A program made the translations under genes and the position numbers. A DNA stretch of 64,000 nt from Bin80 sp026708685. GTDB taxonomy: Bacteria > Bacteroidota > Rhodothermia > Rhodothermales > Bin80. Under the pieces are notes generated by a model, which made no database searches, was not told where the DNA came from, and was given only the letters and a program-made list of their open reading frames with translations. Numbering within the stretch: position 1 is the first letter of the stretch; each line of letters begins with the position of its first letter. Location: the NCBI GenBank assembly GCA_965200955.1, contig OZ241742.1, positions 806,001-870,000 on the forward strand, read 5' to 3'. Below are positions 37,701-46,482 of the stretch, piece after piece.

Positions 37701-40700
37701 GCTCAGAGAGGGATCTTTCGAGGTGTAAAAATTGGGAGTACGCAGATATCCATCACGGTCCAATATGGAGATCAACAATTCACATCGTCTGCAGACATAG
37801 AGGTAGAAGCGGGTCCAACTCTAACCGTACAAATGGATGGTAGTGCAGTGACAGGGATCGTTTCTATCTTTGAGTCTCAGCCAGTCACAGTGAGATTTAC
37901 TTTGAAGGATAGTGATGACTCCGATGTCATTCCGTTGCAAGTTGATTGGGCTCTTGGAGTCGGCTCTCGAGGAGAAGACTTTAAATCTTCGGACGATGAT
38001 CTACTTCGTATTCAGCCTTCAAATGATGGCTTGTCTGCAATGATTACTGGTTTGAAGCCCGCAGAAAGTGTAGATGCTTTTGTGTCGGTATCCTACGGTC
38101 AAAATCAGCCGTTTATTATTGGACGCATAGAGTTTGAGATCCGCCCAGGGTATGAAATGGTTTTTTCTGGGATTCCAACCAATCAGAAATTGTTGTATAC
38201 CGACTCCTCTCAACGCTTGATGGTTTCGTACACCCGTGCAGGTTCTCCAGTAACCTTGCCTGTCGGGTCTGTATTGAGTTGGGAGAGTTCAAACCCAAAT
38301 GCGTTGGCAGTCAGTACTCTTGGAGAATTGACTCCCAGTATCAATGGCATAGGAGAGAGGGTTACCATTACAGGAAAGGTGGTTCATCAGGGAGAGGTCA
38401 TCTCCATCAACTCCTTGGAGATCAGGGTGGTTACTGTTCCATCATCTACCATTGAGGCTCCAGCGTCTATACAAGTTGGAGGCGATCTCAAGATCAACAA
38501 AGATACCCAGAGTTCAGGGATCCAATTAGGCTATCAAGCCCTAGACGAAAATAATGATCGGACGACGGGTGTTGATTTCCAGTGGTCTTCCTCAGATAGT
38601 GATAAGTTAGCCATCACCTCAAGTACGGGAGAATTAACGCCCAAGGATGCAGGTGTTGGAAGTACTGTCACGATTACACTCACCGGCAGGCAAAATAGTG
38701 TTCTACAAGGCGATTATACCTCTACCGTAGACATTGATGTAATCCAAATCCCTTGGTCCAGGGTGACTCCCATTGCAGAAAACAAAATCAACAAAGATAC
38801 CCAGAGTACAGGGGTTACATTGACCTACACCGCCGAGGATGAAAATGGAGCTTCCCCTACAGGGTTAACTTGGGAGTGGTCTTCTTCGGATGCTACAAAG
38901 CTGGCTATCCACGCCACCACGGGTGCCTTGACTCCAACGGACGCGGGAGTAGGAAGCACAGTTACGATCACCCTGCAGGCAAAAAGAAATACTGTGGTTC
39001 AAGCTGATTACACCTCCACCTACGATCTCTTGGTCGTACAGACTCCGATTGCTCTGATCACGAATCTTCCTACTGATAACAAAATTCATGAGAGTGATAC
39101 GGGTCATATCTTGGGGTTCAGTGTAGAAAATGAAAATGGCGTTGCAGATTCTGGCTGGAGTTTAAGTTGGGCATCTTCAGATGCAACGAAATTATCGGTC
39201 AATGCCAATACAGGTGAACTATCCCCACAGGCTGGCGGTGTTGGTGGTGGTGCAGTCACGATTACGGTTACAGCTACAAAAGATGGAGAGAGTAATCTGG
39301 TGAGGACCGCTCAGATCACGGTGGTGCAGACACCCACGGCATCCATTGATCCCATTGCTACAAACAAGATCAACAAAGACACACAGAGTACTGGGGTCTC
39401 ATTGACTTACACCGCCGAAGATGAAAATGGAGCTTCCCCTACGGGGTTAACATGGGAATGGTCTTCTTCGGATGCCGCAAAGCTGGCCATTGATGAGGCA
39501 ACGGGTGATTTAACGCCATTGCCAGCGGGTGTAGGAAGCACGGTTACGATCACCCTGCAGGCAAAAAGAAATACCGTGGTTCAAGCTGATTACACATCCA
39601 CCTATGATATAATGGTCGTTCAGACTCCGATTGCTCTGATCACGAATCTTCCTACAGATAACAAGATTCATGTTAGTGATACGGGTCATATCTTGGGGTT
39701 CAGTGTAGAAAATGAAAATGGCGTTGCAGATTCTGGCTGGAGTTTAAGTTGGGCATCTTCGGATGCGAATAAGTTAGCCGTGAATGCAAATAGCGGTGAA
39801 TTATCACCTCAATCAGGTGGCGTTGGTGGGGGAGCGGTCACCATTACGGTTACTGCGACAAAAGATGGGGAGAGTAATCTGGTTAGGACCGCTCAGATCA
39901 CGGTGGTACAGACACCCACGGCATCTATTGATCCCATTGCTGAAAACAAAATCAATAAAGATACCCAGAGTACAGGGGTGACATTGACCTACACCGCCGA
40001 GGATGAAAATGGGGCTTCCCCCACGGGGTTAACTTGGGAGTGGTCCTCTTCAGATGCTACCCAGCTGGCTATCAATGCAACCACGGGTGCCTTGACTCCA
40101 ACGGACGCAGGAGTGGGAAGCACAGTTACGATCACACTGCAGGCAAAGAAAAATACCGTGGTTCAAGATGATTATACAGCAACCTACGATATCTTGGTCG
40201 TACAGACCCCGATTACTCACATCACAAATCTTCCTACAGATAACAAAATTCATGAGAGTGATACGGGTCATATCTTGGGATTCAGTGTAGAAAATGAGAA
40301 TGGCGTTGCAGATTCTGGATGGAGTTTAAGTTGGGCATCCTCGGATGCAACGAAATTATCCGTCAATGCCAATACAGGTGAATTATCACCTCAATCTGGT
40401 GGTGTTGGTGGAGGAGCGGTCACGATTACGGTTACGGCTACAAAAGATGGGGAGAGTAATTTGGTGAGGACCGCTCAAATTACGGTGGTGCAGACGCCCA
40501 CGGCAGCTATTAATCCACTTGCTCAAAACAAAATCAACAAAGATACCCAGAGTTCTGGGGTTACGCTAACCTACACGGCCGAAGATGAAAATGGATCTTC
40601 CCCTACAGGGCTAACATGGGAATGGTCCTCTTCGGATGCTGCAAATCTGGCTATTGATGCCTCCACCGGTGATCTAACGCCAACGTCATCGGGAGTAGGA

Positions 40701-42992
40701 AGCACGGTGACGATCACCCTGCAGGCAAAAAGAAATAGTGTGGTTCAAGATGACTACACAGCAACCTATGATATCTTGGTCGTACAGAGTGCGATTGCAC
40801 GGATTGAGAATGTTCCAACGAATAATGAGATTCATATTGACATAAATGATCACAGTTTGAGCTCTACTGTAGAAGATGAGCAAGGCAGTCAGCCCACTGG
40901 ACTTACTCGGAGATGGATTTCTTCTGATCCAAGTAAGTTAGCCATTAATGCAACCAGTGGAGTACTCTCACCTCAAGATGCGGGTATTGGTGGTGGAGCA
41001 GTGACCATCACTCTGGAGGGAAGAATCAATGATGTCGTCAATGATGATTACTCGTCCACTGTTGAGATCACCGTTGTTCAAACTCCATTTTCAACGATCG
41101 TCGTACCAGCTGCGATTACAGGCGGTGAGATTAATAAGGACACACAAGCGTCAGGGATTACCTTGACCTTCAGTGCTGAGGATAAAAATGGAGCCACCCC
41201 CACTGGATTGACTTGGGAATGGTCTTCTTCGGTGGAGGATCAACTTTCGATTGGTGCCACAAGCGGTGCTTTAACACCGCAGGAGCCAAGCCTTGGAAGC
41301 GATGTCACTCTCACGCTCATGGCGAAAGAAAGTGATGATGTCATTGCTGAGTACACCAGCTCTGTGGCATTAAAGGTGGTACAAAATCCGATTCGGCAAA
41401 TTAGTAACCTTCCGACGAATAACAAAATCAATGTCAATACTTCGGGACATACGCTGACCTTTAATATTGAGGACCGAGATGGCAATGATCTTGGCATGGA
41501 TAACACATGGACATGGGCATGGACATCTTCATCCTCATCATCCTTAACGGTGAATGCAAGTACGGGCGAATTGACTCCACAAGAGGCTGGAGTTGGACAG
41601 GGAGCTGTCACGATCACCCTTACAGGAACAAAAGCAGGGGAATCCGACATCACCGCTACGGCTATGATTACCGTAGTCCAGACACCATTTAGTCGAATTG
41701 TTGTACCTGATGCCATTTCTGGGGGTGAGATCAATATAGACACCCAATCATCTGGAATTATCCTTACATATGAGGCAGAGGATGAAAACGGAAACCCTGT
41801 TTCGGGTTTAACATGGACTTGGTCATCCACTAGATCTTCAGAATTATCCGTCAATGCCAATACGGGAGAGTTAACCCCACATTCCACAAATCCCCAAAAT
41901 AGCAACAAAATCAACATTATTGCTACCGTTTCCAAAGATGGACAGCCGGCTCCTTCGTTCAGTAGATTTTTTGGTCTTTTTGTCGTTCAAAACCCGATCC
42001 AGAGGATCACCAACCTGCCCACGGGTGGCAATCTAAATATTACAGATACAGATCGTGTGTTAGGCTTTGAAGTCGAAAGTAAATTTGGACTTGATCTGAC
42101 TGAAACACATAACGGTTGGTTTTGGCGTTGGTCTTCTTCAGATGCTACCAAGTTAGATATTAGTAGCACAGGGAAGCTCATTCCTAAACAAGCAGGTTTA
42201 GGGGGTGGCCCCGTGACGATTAAAGCTCGAGGAACCACTCGAACTCCTCCGGCTATTGAAATTACCACCGATATCACTGTGGTTCAGGATGTCATGGTGG
42301 ATGTTGTCATCACTCCTGCTCCATTGAATGGCACTGAGATCTTACTCGGAAAACCATCCGGCCATTATTCGGTTACAGTAACCATCACCGATGAAAATGC
42401 CATGACGGTCAGCGTAACAGATGCTGATGTGAGCTGGACAAGTTCCAACACGAATCATCTGGATATATCCAACGCGAAGAAACTGATCACGAAAGAGGCT
42501 GGGTTGGGAAAAAAGGTAACACTCACAGGAACCTATTCAACCGGAGGCAAAACCTATACAGGAAGCAAAGAATTCACGATCGGGAGCGGGTATTCTGTGG
42601 AGATTATCGCTCCTGATGGTGCCCAAAATAATCAAATTGTTAGCCCTTACGGACCGGCGCGGCAGTGGGATTTTAATTATCGGGTTCAAGCCCCTGGTGG
42701 AACTTGGGGAGCAATAAATGCGGGATTAACCAATGTGTCTTGGAACTTTGCGCCACAGGTGAGTAGACTATATGTATATTGGAGTGATACTCCAGAAGGT
42801 CAATCTGAATTAGGTACTAGTCAAACTGGAATTCTTACACTCGCGTTCACTGGAGGTTTAAAAGGTGCAGGCTTCTCAATTATATTGACAGGTACAACTG
42901 CGGACGGGGTCGTTCGAGAGGTGGTTTATCCATTTACATTTGTCTGTAATGATGATACGGGTCATGCACTCTCTTGCAACACCCCCAGATAA
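34761..42992 (+). CDS. Giant secreted Ig-like (BIG2-type) repeat protein
   Basis: This is a 2743-residue protein with a signal peptide (MRNSCLIFLSLLSLYLTSAPCVAQ). Almost the whole protein is tandem bacterial Ig-like domains of ~80-100 residues with the BIG2 signature W.SSD..KLAV...TGELTP...G..TITV. About 25 or more can be counted. From residue ~1330 the domains come in alternating A and B types that repeat as a 194-residue pair; three consecutive pairs are nearly identical in DNA. Unlike its neighbours it has no NYPNPF sorting domain; it ends in a non-Ig segment with two cysteines (FVCNDDTGHALSCNTPR). It is probably a long surface stalk or adhesin. The long repeats may make its length variable. 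Confidence 0.85.
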   Translation: MRNSCLIFLSLLSLYLTSAPCVAQQSVPSVAAIASFISPIETGHDDWLDHSIWGVSPLRGFNVLGSRNHSRRQNPVLTITNAPPYHRLVVGGSHVLRSTLVSSDGNQISDHPVAWRSSDPSKLTISKAGRIQGLSEGLVMISAVTVYDNETIVSSNDVPIVVVASIAIPSATAQLRIQGGHRTLSINSPPFSLTTAYTDDSGQLVTQPYTVTWTSSDPSVATINQEGFVTILSVGQTEIVAQTGDLRSQAIRITVEGTAFLQVDARSLPDHPMNTGGSTHTIRTTFLDPTGAEDTNVEVRWSSSAPDVATVDRGVITPISAGIAQITASVSYRGNQYSSSPITIKVISFTMSGIPSGRIEVGSQGHQIETVFIDETGRSPSPAPAVEWASDAPEVLSVVQGNLTPKTAGTAQITATVAYSDTTYSVSVAIRVVNPGGASSTILPVTEHKINKDTQASGITLRYTAEDEDGNAPTGMIWEWSSSDPTKLAVDPSTGALTPTEAGVGSTVTITLRAKRNNVVQSDYTSTYNILIVQTPIVLITNLPTDDRIHVDDTGHILGFSVENENGIADSGWSLRWTSSDANKLAVNANTGELSPQASGVGGGAVTMTVTATKEGERNLVRTAQITVVQTPRASITPIAQNKINKDTQSSGVTLTYTAEDEHGDSPTGLTWEWISSDATKLGINASTGELTPKDAGVGSTVTLTLSGKRNGVPISNYSAMYDLRVVQTPFGKITNTPTGRAIDLDVADHRLGLIIEDENGNTDTGWTLRWSSSDATKLGVDATTGILTPQSEWTDATAVTITVTAQKEGSPDLTATVDISAKPPRVEPTFRIDSDPGLQLVLPQDPSATKPTATLSTIFTDETNQQVSPTSITWTSTAPGVATVDASSGLITAVARGITLIEAVPVYGGQTMTDLKSGYQITVVQPVVEITNTIRTTSTLGYLNGSFRLLNGSGTQTLAVPDSVVEWSTADAGILSLINAQRGIFRGVKIGSTQISITVQYGDQQFTSSADIEVEAGPTLTVQMDGSAVTGIVSIFESQPVTVRFTLKDSDDSDVIPLQVDWALGVGSRGEDFKSSDDDLLRIQPSNDGLSAMITGLKPAESVDAFVSVSYGQNQPFIIGRIEFEIRPGYEMVFSGIPTNQKLLYTDSSQRLMVSYTRAGSPVTLPVGSVLSWESSNPNALAVSTLGELTPSINGIGERVTITGKVVHQGEVISINSLEIRVVTVPSSTIEAPASIQVGGDLKINKDTQSSGIQLGYQALDENNDRTTGVDFQWSSSDSDKLAITSSTGELTPKDAGVGSTVTITLTGRQNSVLQGDYTSTVDIDVIQIPWSRVTPIAENKINKDTQSTGVTLTYTAEDENGASPTGLTWEWSSSDATKLAIHATTGALTPTDAGVGSTVTITLQAKRNTVVQADYTSTYDLLVVQTPIALITNLPTDNKIHESDTGHILGFSVENENGVADSGWSLSWASSDATKLSVNANTGELSPQAGGVGGGAVTITVTATKDGESNLVRTAQITVVQTPTASIDPIATNKINKDTQSTGVSLTYTAEDENGASPTGLTWEWSSSDAAKLAIDEATGDLTPLPAGVGSTVTITLQAKRNTVVQADYTSTYDIMVVQTPIALITNLPTDNKIHVSDTGHILGFSVENENGVADSGWSLSWASSDANKLAVNANSGELSPQSGGVGGGAVTITVTATKDGESNLVRTAQITVVQTPTASIDPIAENKINKDTQSTGVTLTYTAEDENGASPTGLTWEWSSSDATQLAINATTGALTPTDAGVGSTVTITLQAKKNTVVQDDYTATYDILVVQTPITHITNLPTDNKIHESDTGHILGFSVENENGVADSGWSLSWASSDATKLSVNANTGELSPQSGGVGGGAVTITVTATKDGESNLVRTAQITVVQTPTAAINPLAQNKINKDTQSSGVTLTYTAEDENGSSPTGLTWEWSSSDAANLAIDASTGDLTPTSSGVGSTVTITLQAKRNSVVQDDYTATYDILVVQSAIARIENVPTNNEIHIDINDHSLSSTVEDEQGSQPTGLTRRWISSDPSKLAINATSGVLSPQDAGIGGGAVTITLEGRINDVVNDDYSSTVEITVVQTPFSTIVVPAAITGGEINKDTQASGITLTFSAEDKNGATPTGLTWEWSSSVEDQLSIGATSGALTPQEPSLGSDVTLTLMAKESDDVIAEYTSSVALKVVQNPIRQISNLPTNNKINVNTSGHTLTFNIEDRDGNDLGMDNTWTWAWTSSSSSSLTVNASTGELTPQEAGVGQGAVTITLTGTKAGESDITATAMITVVQTPFSRIVVPDAISGGEINIDTQSSGIILTYEAEDENGNPVSGLTWTWSSTRSSELSVNANTGELTPHSTNPQNSNKINIIATVSKDGQPAPSFSRFFGLFVVQNPIQRITNLPTGGNLNITDTDRVLGFEVESKFGLDLTETHNGWFWRWSSSDATKLDISSTGKLIPKQAGLGGGPVTIKARGTTRTPPAIEITTDITVVQDVMVDVVITPAPLNGTEILLGKPSGHYSVTVTITDENAMTVSVTDADVSWTSSNTNHLDISNAKKLITKEAGLGKKVTLTGTYSTGGKTYTGSKEFTIGSGYSVEIIAPDGAQNNQIVSPYGPARQWDFNYRVQAPGGTWGAINAGLTNVSWNFAPQVSRLYVYWSDTPEGQSELGTSQTGILTLAFTGGLKGAGFSIILTGTTADGVVREVVYPFTFVCNDDTGHALSCNTPR
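38771..40800 (+). repeat. Exact-period 582-bp tandem repeat inside the Ig-repeat gene
   Basis: Matching positions of the repeat occur at 38771, 39353, 39935 and 40517, each exactly 582 bases (194 codons) apart. This gives three full units and a partial fourth fading near 40800. Each unit encodes one A-type Ig domain (INKDTQSTGVTLTYTAEDEN) and one B-type domain (HESDTGHILGFSVENENG). Related but more divergent units lie at about 36100-37200. The high DNA identity implies recent expansion or ongoing homogenisation. Confidence 0.85.
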
Positions 42993-43094
42993 TCACTTGC
43001 ACTTCGTCAACTACGACCACACCCTTCCATGATGATGGACAGCTAACCCATTGTTCAGGTCAAGGATTTGTTTTTCTCGTGTAGAGACTAGAGT

Positions 43095-45746
43095 TCATTG
43101 AATGACCAACATGGCTTGTGATCGTTGTTGAACTAGTTGATCACCGCCATCTGCATATAATGTATAATAATAGATGCCTGATGGTAAGGTAGCAGTATTA
43201 AGATCTAAAGCGTGCTGTTGATTTGAGGGTAGCCAACCATAGGTCTGAGTTTTTACCGTGCGACCTAATACATCAATTACAAAGAGAGAAATCTGTGCAG
43301 GCTCCGGCAAATCAAACACAATTCTGGTTTGGTCAGTTGCTGGATTCGGGTAATTCCCCCATAGTGTGAAAGAGAAAGGTCGTGCATCTTCTGTGGCATT
43401 CACATTCAGATTATCTATGATTTCCACCTCAAGTGTGTGAGATGCGGAATATCCACCTCCAGAAGGAGTAAAGGTTAAGGTAACCTGATCATTCGTTAAA
43501 TCTTCATCTTCCGTTGATCGTAACGTTACAGTTTGTGGAGTTTTATAGTTGCTACGTTGAAACTCAAGAGAACTTGGATCAGCGACAAGATCCGTATTCG
43601 TATAGCCAGAAATCTTTAAGGTCACTGGGCCTGAGGGCTGTGCCGTAAGTGAGACGGACAGATCCACTGACTCCCCCTCTTGAATGTCTAAGGATTCAGG
43701 GGCTGAAATACGAGCGGCATCTTTATCCAAGATCGTCACTTGTACCGAACCAGAACGACCAGCTATGATGGGATACGGAAGGTTAGTTGAGTCTATAGAT
43801 ATCGTGAATGTTTCATCTTCGGCATCTTCATCCTCAAATGTTTTAATACTATATGGAACCATCGTTTTGCCCACCGGGATGTTGAGGTCGATAGGAGAGG
43901 AGCTGTCGTAATCCGTGTCTTCTGCGGTATCTGAAGTAAGATTCAACTGGAGGGGTACATCCATATCCATAGATTCTACAAGTTTCACAGTTACGTTCAC
44001 TGCATCTCCTTCCATGACTTGATGTTGTTCTAAGTCAAGGTTGACTGAAAGTTGATGGTCATCATCGGTGATTTCAATCACTACTTGACTGACCGTTCCA
44101 GGAGTTAAGTGAGATGGCAAATGCACGAGATCTAAGGCGATTATAAAGGATTCATCGGAGCGATCAGAGTCATGTTCGGCAGTAATGGAGGCCGACCCCA
44201 CACTTTGATTTGAATCAATCGTAATTGAGGACAAATCACTGAAGTCGGATTCTTCCGTAGACTGCCCTGGTGTAAGAATCAACGGTATCTTAGTGGTTCC
44301 AACCATGGTTTCTGAAAGTGTTGCATAAACCGTCAACTCATTGCCCTCAGTGACGGGATTCGGGTTTACGGACAAGTCCACGGTGGTATTTTTGTTATCA
44401 GTAATCACCACAGTGACTACATTCGGATCCCCCGCCTGAACTTCATCAGGTAAATCAGGAGTCCATAACCAAACATCAAACATCTCATCTTGCCGGTCTG
44501 CGTCATGATTTGTCTGAATGGGTATTATTCCTGACGATGCTCCTGCAGAAATCGGAATGACGGTCACTGGGAGTGAGGGCTGTTCAAAGTCATCCACATC
44601 AGCTGTACGTGTCGGTGGGAAGATCACTGGGATGTTCAGATTACGCGTGAATGGTGGAGATACCGTTGCAGTTAACATTAAACGGCTCCCCTCCTGAACT
44701 GGATTCGGAGATGCCGACAGGGTAACCAGCGGTCGTGGCAGGGCAGAGGCAGAGATCACCATACTATTATACCATGGATTTCCAATGGTCACCTCTGATG
44801 GAAGCATTCTCCAATTCAAAAGGATGGCCAGATGCTGACCATCTAGCACGGATGATCTATCTATGTTTGTGAGCACCATGACTGCCGCTGTTCTTTCGCC
44901 CACTGGAATTGTCACGCTTTGAGGATCAGCAGAGTCTATTGCATCACCTACAAATACGAGGGGAACCTCTAATTCATTCTGGAGCGGCTCGGAAATACCC
45001 ACAGTGACCATGAAGTTCATTGTGGGTCCCTCAGAAATTGGAGAAACCTGTATGGTTAGGGCAGGCTTATCGTCATCAATGATCGTGACCATGCTAGGTT
45101 GTTGGTTGGAGTCAACACCCGATGGAAGAGTTCCGATGGATAGGGTAAATGTTTCATTCAGGTCATCGGAATCATGACGCGATTGGATGGTAGCTGTTCC
45201 AATGTAGGAGCCAGAGGGGATCCGTAAACTATTGATGCTATGGTAATCGGAGTCATCCGTCGTTCCATGTTCAAAGTTCAATGGAATGATGAGATCGGTC
45301 GGGAGCGATTCAGATAAAATGGCTGACACAGTCAATCCTTCTCCTTCAAAAACGTATTCGGCGTGAACCAAACTCACATGAGGGGTGATTTCTATGGTGG
45401 ATATCTCTCGCCTCACATGAGAGGATCTGAGTGCTCCTGTTTGGGATGCAAGCGTATTTTGAGAAGATTCATAAATTTCAACAGAATCACGATCAAGTTC
45501 TACTCCAGTTGCTACTCCCACCCATTGTTTAAGAGAGTCCACTTCACCCAGAGCAACATTAGTGGGAAATAGTGAGGGCAATAACTCCAAGGATGAATTT
45601 GGTAAAGAAATGTATGAACGCTCTGGATATTCAAGATCAGGCAGATGTAGGTTGGTAATCTCTATGGATTTCCTGTCTGAAATCACTGGAACGCCATTTG
45701 TATCATAGGCAAGGATCAATAAAAACAGTAGAGTAATCCTACGCAT
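43095..45746 (-). CDS. Calx-beta repeat surface protein with type IX sorting domain
   Basis: The frame is open from 45791, but the ATG at 45746 starts a hydrophobic signal peptide (MRRITLLFLLILAYDTNG), giving 883 residues. Residues ~120-770 contain five or six Calx-beta-like domains of ~110 residues, with motifs such as VEGDAVNVTVKL, AEDTDYDS and FEDEDAEDETFTISID. The acidic strings are consistent with calcium binding. The last ~85 residues are a sorting domain (WGNYPNPATDQTRIVFDLP, VIDVLGRTVK) with NYPNPA in place of NYPNPF. It converges on the giant Ig-repeat gene, 102 bp apart. It is probably a calcium-stabilised surface protein or adhesin. Confidence 0.85.
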   Translation of the reverse strand: MRRITLLFLLILAYDTNGVPVISDRKSIEITNLHLPDLEYPERSYISLPNSSLELLPSLFPTNVALGEVDSLKQWVGVATGVELDRDSVEIYESSQNTLASQTGALRSSHVRREISTIEITPHVSLVHAEYVFEGEGLTVSAILSESLPTDLIIPLNFEHGTTDDSDYHSINSLRIPSGSYIGTATIQSRHDSDDLNETFTLSIGTLPSGVDSNQQPSMVTIIDDDKPALTIQVSPISEGPTMNFMVTVGISEPLQNELEVPLVFVGDAIDSADPQSVTIPVGERTAAVMVLTNIDRSSVLDGQHLAILLNWRMLPSEVTIGNPWYNSMVISASALPRPLVTLSASPNPVQEGSRLMLTATVSPPFTRNLNIPVIFPPTRTADVDDFEQPSLPVTVIPISAGASSGIIPIQTNHDADRQDEMFDVWLWTPDLPDEVQAGDPNVVTVVITDNKNTTVDLSVNPNPVTEGNELTVYATLSETMVGTTKIPLILTPGQSTEESDFSDLSSITIDSNQSVGSASITAEHDSDRSDESFIIALDLVHLPSHLTPGTVSQVVIEITDDDHQLSVNLDLEQHQVMEGDAVNVTVKLVESMDMDVPLQLNLTSDTAEDTDYDSSSPIDLNIPVGKTMVPYSIKTFEDEDAEDETFTISIDSTNLPYPIIAGRSGSVQVTILDKDAARISAPESLDIQEGESVDLSVSLTAQPSGPVTLKISGYTNTDLVADPSSLEFQRSNYKTPQTVTLRSTEDEDLTNDQVTLTFTPSGGGYSASHTLEVEIIDNLNVNATEDARPFSFTLWGNYPNPATDQTRIVFDLPEPAQISLFVIDVLGRTVKTQTYGWLPSNQQHALDLNTATLPSGIYYYTLYADGGDQLVQQRSQAMLVIQ

Positions 45747-46482
45747 CTCAAGAAAAGGTATAATCCTGTTACAACTTAAATTAGAAATCAATCAACATGC
45801 AGCTGATACATCCTCTACGAAGGTCCGAGGTGAGGACCTTGGTAGGATCGTCAGGGATCCTTTCCTAAAAATCAAGGCTTGGTATGGTTTCAAGAGTTCA
45901 AGCGTGTACATCATAACGATCTCACTGCTCTAAGAATTCATCCAAGAGAGTGATTACAAATGGAAGGCAATTTGGAAGAGTATTCAATAGATTTAAATAA
46001 TCACAATTGTATAGCACAAAATATATTGCTAGTAAGATACACATTATTCAATTAAAGTGGGAAGTGTGATCATTTACAAACTCTAATATTCGCGGCAAGA
46101 TCGATTCGTTTTGAAGATAAGATCAAGGTGGACGGATATCGTTGTCAAGATGTTTCCAACCCACCGGCGGGATCTATTGAATGGGTGGAGCATTGTACTT
46201 GTGTCCCTATTCATCCTAATGGGTTGCTTTGAAGTAGTATATTGATAAATTCTTGATGCATGAGATCATGGTGCCTCCACGCAAAGTGAGTATGAACTGT
46301 TGCTATGATGGAGTTAAACAATGGATTTACCTTCATACTTAACTCAACCCCTCCCTTGATCGAATCATTAAATTTATGTATCTTCAAGCAAGTACGGTCT
46401 TGAAACACTCAATGCATGCCATGCGTGGCTTACTTGTATTTTGATGTTCCACATTCCAATCAACCTTAATTGACCTAATCAT
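45747..46482. other. Divergent intergenic region, no supported gene
   Basis: About 735 bp, AT-rich, between the Calx-beta and DUF1501 genes. A minus-strand GTATCTTAC string lies near 46031-46039, about 285 bases from the Calx-beta start, and TATCTTCA lies near 46378 on the plus strand. No RNA gene or inverted repeat is evident. Confidence 0.4.

Noticed and set aside
38771..40800. Regular repeats that could suggest a CRISPR array
   Set aside because: The period is 582 bases and fully coding in one frame; units are Ig domains, with no short repeats separated by unique spacers.
41240..41935. 231-codon open frame antisense to the Ig-repeat gene
   Set aside because: It mirrors the repeat coding sequence and has no recognisable motif or signal; it is a shadow of biased codon use on the other strand.
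34562..46482. Block between the DUF1553 and DUF1501 genes as a prophage or integrative element
   Set aside because: No integrase, phage structural genes, tRNA or direct-repeat ends were seen; the genes are ordinary surface-protein types for this genome.
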